Of a stretch of 18,877 bases of DNA, positions 13,245 through 18,877 are shown piece after piece (the first letter of the stretch is position 1; every line of letters begins with the position of its first letter). The stretch lies in contig QMZD01000007.1 in NCBI GenBank assembly GCA_003662985.1, positions 1 to 18,877 of the forward strand, read 5' to 3'. The notes below the pieces were generated by a model that was given only the letters and a program-made list of their open reading frames with translations, was not told the origin of the DNA and ran no database searches. The translations under genes were made by a program, and so were the position numbers. This DNA comes from Archaeoglobales archaeon (GTDB taxonomy: Archaea; Halobacteriota; Archaeoglobi; Archaeoglobales; Archaeoglobaceae).

Positions 13245-14156
13245 ATGAAGCATCTCATCTCGATCTCAGATCTCACTAGAGAGGAAATTGAGGAGATTCT
13301 CGATCTTGCTGATGAACTTAAGTCTGAGAGGTACAAGGGAATCGTTACCGAACATCTAAGGAACAGAAGCCTTGCGATGATCTTCGAACTTCCCTCTACT
13401 CGAACGAGAGTATCCTTTGAGGTTGCGATGTCCGATCTTGGGGGACATGCTCTCTACCTCGGGTGGAAGGACTTGCAGCTCGGCAGGGGTGAGCCGATAA
13501 AGGATACTGCAAGGGTTCTGTCTCGGTACGTTCATGCTGTTATGATAAGGGCGAGGAATCACAGCACGATTGAGGAATTTGCGAAGTATTCTTCGGTGCC
13601 TGTGATAAACGGCCTCAGCAACCTTGAGCATCCATGCCAAATTCTCGCTGACCTGATGACAATAAGGGAATACAAGGGAACGCTGAGCAAGATAAAGCTC
13701 GTTTGGGTTGGAGATGGAAATAACGTCTGCAATTCGATGATTCTCGCAGCTTCGCTCATGGGGATGAAGATGATCTATTCAACTCCTCCAAGTTATGAGC
13801 CCGATGAGAGGATTTTAGAGCTTGCAGAAGAGCTTGGTGGAGATATAGAGTATATAAGAGATCCAGATGAGGCGGTGAAGGGAGCAGATGTAATCTATAC
13901 GGATGTCTGGACTTCAATGGGCCAAGAGGAGGAGAGAGAGAAGAGATTGAAAGTATTTTCTGACTACCAGGTAAACATGAACCTGCTCAATCTTGCAAGT
14001 GAGGATGCCATTGTTCTACATTGCTTACCCGCCCACAGGGGAGAGGAAATAACCGACGAGGTAATCGAGAGTTCTAACTCTGTGATTTACGAGCAATCAG
14101 AAAACAGACTCCATGCACAGAAAGCGCTGCTTCTTAAGCTGATTGGGAGAGAATAG
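13245..14156 (+). CDS. argF: Ornithine carbamoyltransferase
   Basis: A 303-residue enzyme that makes citrulline from carbamoyl phosphate and ornithine in arginine synthesis. The carbamoyl-phosphate loop STRTR is at 51-55. HPCQILADLMT at 129-139 is the second phosphate-binding motif. HCLPAHRG at 259-266 is the ornithine carbamoyltransferase signature that separates it from aspartate carbamoyltransferase. VWVGDGNNVCNSMI near 163-176 starts the ornithine domain. Length and order are typical, and the enzyme is expected to be a cytoplasmic trimer or dodecamer. The gene stands alone with its own promoter, between the AAA ATPase gene on the same strand and the convergent isomerase gene. No other arginine gene lies in the window. 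ATG 13245 gives the usual N-terminus (MKHLISISDLTREEI). Confidence 0.96.
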   Translation: MKHLISISDLTREEIEEILDLADELKSERYKGIVTEHLRNRSLAMIFELPSTRTRVSFEVAMSDLGGHALYLGWKDLQLGRGEPIKDTARVLSRYVHAVMIRARNHSTIEEFAKYSSVPVINGLSNLEHPCQILADLMTIREYKGTLSKIKLVWVGDGNNVCNSMILAASLMGMKMIYSTPPSYEPDERILELAEELGGDIEYIRDPDEAVKGADVIYTDVWTSMGQEEEREKRLKVFSDYQVNMNLLNLASEDAIVLHCLPAHRGEEITDEVIESSNSVIYEQSENRLHAQKALLLKLIGRE

Positions 14157-14217
14157 GGAAAAATAGGATTTACCCCGTTTAGTTTAAGTTTAAAGCTTTA
14201 TTGAATTTAATCGTGCT

Positions 14218-14943
14218 CTAAATTTCTTCAAACGCCTCTTCGAAGATCTCCGGGTATTTCGCGGGTTTAAAAAGGAACTCAAGTTTTTTGGGAGTCTTAA
14301 TGAGGCTATAGATTTCATCTCTCTTTTTGATGCCGAGGGATTTTGGAATCTTTGGCCTGGCGAACCTAAGTTTTGGAACCCTGTTGTACTTCGGGTTCTG
14401 AGTCCAACCATCTGTGGTGTAGTAGTATGCTGCCCCCCTCATGTTGGTGTAAGGATTGTAGATCGATTGAAAGTTCCTGTAAACCCAGTTGCATGATTTC
14501 AGCATCTTTTTCGTTGGATTTATCATCACATGACCGTAGTTTGGAGGGATGACTATCTTATCTCCAGCTTTAGCTTCCACTATTACAATGTCCCCTATTT
14601 CATCGATCCTCCTATCCGGCTTTTGGATGATGAATATCGCTTCTCCCTCTAGGATCTCATAGATCTCAGGATAGCTTAGGCCGCCTTCAGCTTCAGGGTG
14701 ATAGTGACCATACGTCTTTATAAACTCTTTCCCCACCATACCGGGATTTGTAAAGGTGTAGTCGTATCTCAGGGAGTTCTCCAAAATAGCCTCCCTGTCT
14801 TTCAAACTGAGATAGACGTCTCTAAACATCTCATAAGCAGGAAAGTTCTCCTCAAGATTTTCAGGATATGCAAGTACTGGCTTTAAATCATAAACGAATC
14901 TGGTCTCCGATTTGAAAATTCTTCCCCCTATCTCCAGCTCCAT
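14218..14943 (-). CDS. pgiA: Cupin-type glucose-6-phosphate isomerase
   Basis: A 241-residue archaeal phosphoglucose isomerase of the cupin fold, unrelated to the usual Pgi. It interconverts glucose 6-phosphate and fructose 6-phosphate. Metal ligands are H80 and H82 in YGHYH, E93 in YPEIYE, and H138 in NYGHVMINP. The core spans about 55-160. Compared with the roughly 190-residue Pyrococcus and Thermococcus enzymes it has a C-terminal extension of about 50 residues (from KLRFARPKIP to the end), rich in K, F and P. The Archaeoglobus enzyme may share this, though I cannot verify that. The ATG at 14943 has no ribosome site, and the AT box lies in a palindrome 21-42 bases upstream, so a leaderless message under a repressor or activator is plausible. 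It is convergent with argF and has no operon partner. Confidence 0.9.
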   Translation of the reverse strand: MELEIGGRIFKSETRFVYDLKPVLAYPENLEENFPAYEMFRDVYLSLKDREAILENSLRYDYTFTNPGMVGKEFIKTYGHYHPEAEGGLSYPEIYEILEGEAIFIIQKPDRRIDEIGDIVIVEAKAGDKIVIPPNYGHVMINPTKKMLKSCNWVYRNFQSIYNPYTNMRGAAYYYTTDGWTQNPKYNRVPKLRFARPKIPKSLGIKKRDEIYSLIKTPKKLEFLFKPAKYPEIFEEAFEEI

Positions 14944-14963
14944 GTTTGTAAGTGATTTACTTA

Positions 14964-14985
14964 ATTAATAAAACTTTTTATTAAT
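14964..14985 (-). promoter_or_regulatory. 22-base palindrome covering the pgiA promoter
   Basis: ATTAATAAAA (14964-14973) and TTTTATTAAT (14976-14985) form a perfect inverted repeat with a two-base centre. It covers the position, 21-42 bases before the pgiA ATG, where the TATA and BRE elements should be. A second inverted repeat, TAAGT-GATTT-ACTTA (14949-14963), lies between it and the gene. A dimeric regulator bound here would block TBP/TFB. AT richness makes chance palindromes more likely. Confidence 0.45.
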
Positions 14986-15090
14986 CCAATAAAAATCATA
15001 GCGATTTTATTTTTAACTTTTTTAAATCTGCTGAAAAATAAGACATTAATTTAAACTAATTATTAATCATTTTTAAAATTCCTCTTCTCC

Positions 15091-15144
15091 TTGGGATGGG
15101 GGTATTGACCCTGATCACCAAATAAACGGAAGGATTAAATATAT
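15091..15144 (+). promoter_or_regulatory. Promoter of the fwd operon with an upstream imperfect palindrome
   Basis: ATTAAATATAT at 15134-15144 is a good archaeal TATA box centred about 26 bases before the ATG at 15165. An imperfect palindrome at 15091-15121 lies upstream: TTGG, GAT and GGGT on the left pair with ACCC, ATC and CCAA on the right, around ATTG. It stands out as GC-rich in AT-rich sequence and ends about 13 bases before the TATA box, a place where an activator or a repressor could act. The remainder of 14986-15090 is AT-rich without a gene. Confidence 0.5.
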
Positions 15145-15164
15145 CTGTGAACAAAGGGTTTGAG

Positions 15165-15635
15165 ATGCCGATAACACCGATGGAAGTCTATAAATTGCTC
15201 CCAAAGACGAACTGTAAGAAGTGCGGAGAGCAGACATGCATGAGTTTTGCTTTTAAGCTCATAAACCGTGAAAAGAAACTTGAAGATTGTACACCACTTT
15301 TTGAGGAAAAGAAGTATGCTGGACAGCTTGAAGATCTGAAAAGACTCCTTCAACCTCTGGAGGAAGCTACAGAGACGGGATTAATAGTCGATGAAGAGCT
15401 ATGTTCAGGCTGTGGAAATTGCGTGGTTGTTTGTCCTGTCCATGCTTCCGAGGATCCCAAGGGGATGGGTTCAGGTTTTGGGCCAACGATCGACGATCCG
15501 ATTCTTCGCATAGAAGATGGTGTGGTTAAGGTTATCGAGATGATGAAATGCAGAAGATACGGCAAGAACAGGGTCCTTTGTGTCGCATGTAGAGAAAACT
15601 GTCCGAGCGATGCGATAAGGTTTTTGGAGGGGTAA
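15165..15635 (+). CDS. Three-cluster iron-sulfur protein (CdhE-type FeS domain plus ferredoxin-like dicluster), Fwd-associated
   Basis: A 156-residue protein with twelve cysteines placed for three [4Fe-4S] clusters. Residues 5-45 hold C17-x2-C20-x4-C25-x16-C42 in LPKTNCKKCGEQTCMSFAF, the PF04060-type motif best known at the N-terminus of the corrinoid protein subunit CdhE/AcsC. Residues 78-150 hold a ferredoxin-like pair: C80, C83, C86 and C90 followed by proline, then C129, C139, C142 and C146 followed by proline. The first spacing of the second motif is stretched to nine residues, with a 38-residue insert before it. It lacks membrane helices. It is the first gene of an operon with fwdB (1 base apart) and fwdD, so it probably carries electrons to the tungsten or molybdenum formylmethanofuran dehydrogenase. 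An in-frame GTG at 15147 is a possible earlier start, but the TATA box position and the usual N-terminus favour ATG 15165. Confidence 0.82.
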   Translation: MPITPMEVYKLLPKTNCKKCGEQTCMSFAFKLINREKKLEDCTPLFEEKKYAGQLEDLKRLLQPLEEATETGLIVDEELCSGCGNCVVVCPVHASEDPKGMGSGFGPTIDDPILRIEDGVVKVIEMMKCRRYGKNRVLCVACRENCPSDAIRFLEG

Positions 15636-15636
15636 C

Positions 15637-16839
15637 ATGCCGACATGCACCGGATGTTCGTGTCTCTGCCCGGATATCGTGATCAAGGATTCTAAAGTGT
15701 TCAATGCGTGTAGAAAGGGCTCTGCCATTTTCAAGCATTGCAAAGAAAACAGGGCGGAGCCAACAATTTCAGGCGAGAAAGTCGATTTTGGGAAGGCACT
15801 TGAAAAAGCGGTTGAGATAATCTCCTCCTCTGAGAAGCTCGCCGTCTATGGACTGGATACGATACCACTGGAGGCGCAGGAAATCGCAATAAAGCTTGCC
15901 GAAAAGAAAAAAGCTTACATCGATGACAGTTCCGCTTTTTGTCTCGGGGACTTTGTAGAGATGGTTCTGAAGGGAATCCTTCCAACTACAACCCTTGATG
16001 AAGTTAAAAGTAATGCTTACGTGATCTTTTACTGGGGCACAGATCCTTACAACAGTCTTTCAAGACATCTCTCTCTTTATACGTACTATCCAAGGGCTGG
16101 GAAAAGGCAGAGGGGTTATGAGGAAGATAGATACCTCGTTGTAGTTGATGTCAGGAAAAGCCATACTGCCAAGCTTGTGAAGAAGAATGCAAAGTTCATA
16201 AAGGTTGACAGCGATGAGGCTCTGATTGAGGGCTTTCTCTCAACGATGGATGGCAAGGCTGGGAAGTACTATGAAGAAACAGGAAGGATTTTAAAGGAAA
16301 TGCAGAGAGGAGGATTCAACGCCATCTTTGGTGGTCTGGGGTTGAAGTACGGTCTAAATGGAAACTACGAGAAGTTTGTGGAGATGGTCAAGAGAATGAA
16401 TGAACTTACGCAGGTCTATTTCATTCCTGCAGGATTCCATGCTAACATGAGGGGATTCAACGAGCTCATGTTTGAGAAAACTGGCTTTGTAAACAGGTAC
16501 AGCTTTGAATCTAAGAAATCTTCCCCTGAATATGAGTTCAGTGAGCTCGTGAGGAACGACTCCGTTGACACGGTTCTTGTTATTGGAAGCGATCCGGCAA
16601 ATTCGTTGCCATTCGATGTTCTGCAGAAACTGAGGGAGAAAAGGCTTGTTTTGGTAGATCCAAAGAAATCCCTTACATCTAAAATTGCAGAAGTTGTGGT
16701 TCCTTCTGCTATAACCGGCATAGATCAGGGTGGCACGATGGTCAGGAGTGATGGTGTGAGAATAGAGATTGAACCACTCTGGGAGGCTGAATGGACGGAT
16801 GAGGCGATTCTCAAAGAACTTCTGGGGGAGGTTAAATGA
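15637..16839 (+). CDS. fwdB: Formylmethanofuran dehydrogenase subunit B (catalytic, Mo/W-pterin)
   Basis: A 400-residue molybdopterin oxidoreductase-family subunit. It catalyses the reversible reduction of CO2 to formate, which is then coupled to methanofuran by FwdA. In Archaeoglobus the pathway can run oxidatively during lactate or acetate breakdown, or reductively. The N-terminus binds a [4Fe-4S] cluster: C4, C7, C9 and probably C25 in CTGCSCLCPD and FNACRKG. C102 in DDSSAFCLGDF is at the expected position of the cysteine ligand to the metal. A selenocysteine codon is not present. NAYVIFYWGTDPYNSLSRHL near 125-145 and IGSDPANSLPFD near 310 are typical pterin-domain stretches. It is slightly shorter than common family members. 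GGAGGGG before the ATG overlaps the previous stop, and its own TGA overlaps the fwdD ATG, so translation is coupled on both sides. Subunits A, C, F and G are not in the window. Confidence 0.93.
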   Translation: MPTCTGCSCLCPDIVIKDSKVFNACRKGSAIFKHCKENRAEPTISGEKVDFGKALEKAVEIISSSEKLAVYGLDTIPLEAQEIAIKLAEKKKAYIDDSSAFCLGDFVEMVLKGILPTTTLDEVKSNAYVIFYWGTDPYNSLSRHLSLYTYYPRAGKRQRGYEEDRYLVVVDVRKSHTAKLVKKNAKFIKVDSDEALIEGFLSTMDGKAGKYYEETGRILKEMQRGGFNAIFGGLGLKYGLNGNYEKFVEMVKRMNELTQVYFIPAGFHANMRGFNELMFEKTGFVNRYSFESKKSSPEYEFSELVRNDSVDTVLVIGSDPANSLPFDVLQKLREKRLVLVDPKKSLTSKIAEVVVPSAITGIDQGGTMVRSDGVRIEIEPLWEAEWTDEAILKELLGEVK

Positions 16840-17213
16840 AATTTGGAAAGTTCATAAAAAGGGTTACGATTGAGGTAATCGTAGCAAGAAACTCTCATCA
16901 GGGAGAGGCGGCTGAGAATAAGTTCAGTGATGAATTTTTGCAAAACTCTGCAGTACTCTACCTCCACCCGGATTATGCTAAGGAGATGGGATTTAAAGAA
17001 GGGGACGTTGTTGAGCTCGAAAGCGATGAGAAAACAATTAGGGTTAAGGTAGCTTACTCGGACACAGCTCCTGAAAAAGGTGGATTGATGCCAAATAGCA
17101 TATTCTCCAACTACTTCGTAGAAGGTAATATGAAAAAGTTTGAAGCGGCGATATCACCATCGACAGGGGACGTAACGAAAGTTGAAGAAATATTATTGAG
17201 TGATACTAAATAG
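16836..17213 (+). CDS. fwdD: Formylmethanofuran dehydrogenase subunit D (molybdopterin dinucleotide-binding)
   Basis: A 125-residue protein that completes the pterin-binding site of the FwdB/D catalytic pair. It corresponds to the C-terminal molydop-binding domain of single-chain formate dehydrogenases. Visible features are the double-psi barrel stretch LHPDYAKEMGFKEGDVVEL at 43-61 and the later GGLMPNSIFSNYFV at 87-100, both typical of this subunit. The length is normal. The ATG overlaps the fwdB stop (ATGA), with GGGGGAGG seven bases upstream. After its stop comes about 210 bases of AT-rich sequence before the next start, so it may be the last gene of the tight operon. Confidence 0.92.
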   Translation: MKFGKFIKRVTIEVIVARNSHQGEAAENKFSDEFLQNSAVLYLHPDYAKEMGFKEGDVVELESDEKTIRVKVAYSDTAPEKGGLMPNSIFSNYFVEGNMKKFEAAISPSTGDVTKVEEILLSDTK

Positions 17214-17422
17214 TTATTTGTTAATATCAAGTGTTAATAATTTGTAAATAAGTAATAAACGATAGAAGTTATCGATTAGTTTATAAATCAGAAAGTAAAG
17301 TTTGCTGAAAGTAGTTGGTAGAACTGATAGCTCCGTGTAGGAGGGAGGGGGAAGAAGAAAAATTTTTGAGGCGGGATTAGGTAAGGATAGAAAGTTCATA
17401 AGTTATTAGTTTGAGGAGGGAT

Positions 17423-17695
17423 ATGCTTATAGAAGTTAAGTCAAATCTCAAAAAATGGAGGAAAAGAATGATTTCCGAGTTGGGGGAGAAGCCCTTGGAA
17501 AGGGAAAAACTCAGAGTGCTCGATCTCATGTGGAAATTGGTTTTACAGGCAAACAGGGTAGAGAAGTGTGTTATGGTATATGGAGAAGTTATCAAAGAAG
17601 TTCTCGAAGGACTCGAACAATTTCATTTTCTTGCACTCAGTAAATGGGGGATGGAAGCAAAAGGGAAAAATAATTATGCCAAATGTGTAAGGTAG
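17423..17695 (+). CDS. Unrecognised 90-residue protein between fwdD and cdhC
   Basis: I do not recognise this protein. It is charged, basic and probably helical throughout: VKSNLKKWRKRMISELGEKP, then a helical stretch with VLDLMWKLVLQANRVEKCVM and GEVIKEVLEGLEQFHFLALS, then a basic tail ending NNYAKCVR. It has two cysteines and no membrane segment. The case for a real gene is a strong GAGGAGGG ribosome site directly before the ATG at 17423, a full open frame and placement in a co-directional block. A TTATAAATC-like box at about 17280-17289 could be its promoter. The leader then holds a G-rich purine tract (17339-17361). The 17214-17422 gap otherwise shows only a CGATA/TATCG inverted repeat at 17260-17274. 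A small regulator or accessory of the C1 genes is possible, but nothing in the sequence says so. Confidence 0.6.
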   Translation: MLIEVKSNLKKWRKRMISELGEKPLEREKLRVLDLMWKLVLQANRVEKCVMVYGEVIKEVLEGLEQFHFLALSKWGMEAKGKNNYAKCVR

Positions 17696-17763
17696 ATAGG
17701 AAATAATCGGTAAGAAGAATTGCGCTCGAAAAATCTTGCTTTAGATCGGGGGTGTTAATTTTG

Positions 17764-18877
17764 GTGGAAAGGAAAAAGATCGAACTTCCAGCGGATGTGA
17801 AGAAAGTTGAGAGTGTAGGCGAAGAGGCAGAATTTCCCTTTGATATATCTCCGATGTACGAGGGAGAGAGAATTAGAAAAAATGAGATGTACGTAGAGCT
17901 TGGTGGAACAGAACAGCCCGGATTTGAGCTGGTTCTCGCACTGCCTGAGGAAGAAGTAGAGGACATGAAGGTAACTATCGTTGGTCCGGATCTGGGAGAG
18001 ATGGAAGAAGGAAAGGCTTATCCGTATGCCATGATATACTATGTAGCCGGCTCACAGGTTGAAACTGATCTCGAGCCAGTTATCGAGCGAAGAAACCATG
18101 ACTTCCAGAACTATCTCGAAGGTTACATGCATCTAAACCAGAGGTATGACATCTGGATACGACTCGGAAAGGGGGCGATAAAGAAAGGTCTCAAGAGCCT
18201 CGTTCAGATTGCAAAGGCTACGATGATGCTTTTCAAGAATGAGTTGCCCTTCATTGAAAAGATTGAGACGTTGTACATAACCGAGGCTACGATGGTTGAA
18301 AAGCTCCTGAATGAAGTTGCGATGCCGATTTACGACGAGAGGGACGCAAGGGTTGAAGCTCTACATGATGAGGATGTGGACGAGTTTTACTCATGCACTC
18401 TCTGTCAGAGCTTTGCTCCAACAAATGTCTGCGTCGTCAGCCCCGACAGACCATCACTTTGCGGAGCGATCTCGTGGTTTGATGGCAGAGCTGCTGCCCG
18501 TGTAGATCCCGAAGGTCCAAACAGAGCCATTCCCAAGGGAGATCTCATAGATGAAATTGGTGGAGAGTACACGGGAGTTGATGAATTTGCAAAAGAAGAG
18601 AGTGGTGGTGAATACGAGAGGATAAAGCTTCACAGCTTCTTTGAGTATCCACACACCTCATGTGGTTGCTTCGAAGTGATTGGTTTCTACATGCCGGAAG
18701 TTGATGGTATAGGATGGGTACACAGAGGTTATCCGGAGCCAGCCCCCAATGGTCTGCCCTTCTCAACGATGGCTGGCCAGACGGGGGGTGGAAAGCAAAT
18801 CATTGGTTTCTTGGGCATAGGAATCAGCTACTTCAGAAGCAAGAAGTTTATCCAAGCTGATGGTGGTTGGTACAGGG
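17764..18877 (+). CDS. cdhC: Acetyl-CoA decarbonylase/synthase complex beta subunit (partial, C-terminus beyond window)
   Basis: The first 371 residues of CdhC, which assembles or cleaves acetyl-CoA at the nickel-iron A cluster of the CODH/ACS complex. Conserved cysteines for the A cluster are C211 and C214 in YSCTLCQSFAP and C300 and C302 in HTSCGCFEV. C223 and C233 lie between. PFDISPMYEGERIRKNEMYV (25-44), RRNHDFQNYLEGYMHLNQR (109-127) and STMAGQTGGGKQIIGFLGIG (334-353) are hallmark segments. The frame runs open to the right edge, so roughly the last fifth is missing. The start is uncertain: TTG 17761 and GTG 17764 both follow GGGGGTG (17748-17754) at six and nine bases, and a GTG at 17752 is in frame but overlaps that site. 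It lies 68 bases after the 90-residue protein. Placing the acetyl-CoA step beside fwdBD groups two ends of the Wood-Ljungdahl route. Confidence 0.95.
   Translation, partial: MERKKIELPADVKKVESVGEEAEFPFDISPMYEGERIRKNEMYVELGGTEQPGFELVLALPEEEVEDMKVTIVGPDLGEMEEGKAYPYAMIYYVAGSQVETDLEPVIERRNHDFQNYLEGYMHLNQRYDIWIRLGKGAIKKGLKSLVQIAKATMMLFKNELPFIEKIETLYITEATMVEKLLNEVAMPIYDERDARVEALHDEDVDEFYSCTLCQSFAPTNVCVVSPDRPSLCGAISWFDGRAAARVDPEGPNRAIPKGDLIDEIGGEYTGVDEFAKEESGGEYERIKLHSFFEYPHTSCGCFEVIGFYMPEVDGIGWVHRGYPEPAPNGLPFSTMAGQTGGGKQIIGFLGIGISYFRSKKFIQADGGWYR

Noticed and set aside
17260..17274. CGATA-GAAGT-TATCG inverted repeat before the 90-residue gene
   Set aside because: Five-base arms in AT-rich DNA are expected by chance, and there is no T run or promoter in register with it.
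1..18877. CRISPR array, insertion sequence or integrase-borne element
   Set aside because: No regularly spaced repeats, transposase or integrase motif, or long terminal inverted repeat was seen. The genes are mostly core or lineage-typical.

Overview
The window reads as chromosomal DNA of an anaerobic, probably hyperthermophilic euryarchaeon of the Archaeoglobales (Archaeoglobus / Ferroglobus / Geoglobus group). The basis is gene content. There is a class I archaeal CCA-adding enzyme very like the well-studied A. fulgidus protein, a cupin-type phosphoglucose isomerase, an AMA-like AAA ATPase, formylmethanofuran dehydrogenase subunits, the acetyl-CoA synthase beta subunit CdhC, KaiC-like ATPases and PAS/GAF sensors. 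Signals are archaeal: GGAGGTGATC-type Shine-Dalgarno sites, AT-rich boxes about 25-30 bases before starts, and several genes that look leaderless. I see no rRNA, tRNA, CRISPR array or intact insertion sequence. Genus is not assigned.

Layout. (1) 1-2344: a TorD-family chaperone runs off the left edge on the minus strand, divergent from a TauE/SafE-type membrane permease and a small three-helix membrane protein. (2) 2345-3108: a gap with nested complementary segments, then an adenosine-specific kinase family gene that looks leaderless. (3) 3180-5999, all minus: a KaiC-like ATPase, a small partner protein translated from a perfect Shine-Dalgarno site lying on the ATPase stop codon, and leuC without leuD. 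An open 45-codon extension follows the partner's TGA. (4) 6206-8902, minus: a broken receiver-domain gene followed by a PAS/GAF sensor that keeps an H-box but has no ATPase domain. (5) 8938-9319: an AT-rich gap holding one GC-rich hairpin. (6) 9320-11968, minus: thpR, cca and an RNase Z-like metallo-hydrolase in a tight operon, which looks like an RNA 3'-end processing unit. (7) 12021-14943: an AAA ATPase divergent from thpR, argF, and a convergent cupin phosphoglucose isomerase with a palindromic promoter. (8) 15165-18877: a three-cluster iron-sulfur protein, fwdB, fwdD, an unrecognised 90-residue protein and cdhC, which runs off the right edge. This last block joins the CO2-reducing entry step of the C1 pathway to the acetyl-CoA synthase step.

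Most genes are ordinary for the group. The less explained items are the iron-sulfur protein that fuses a CdhE-type cluster motif to a ferredoxin-like dicluster beside fwdBD, the defective two-component pair, the possible interrupted reading frame after the KaiC partner, the metallo-hydrolase next to cca, and the structured gaps at 2434-2534 and 9122-9165. Start sites were chosen by Shine-Dalgarno or AT-box position. Family names come from reading motifs without any database search.
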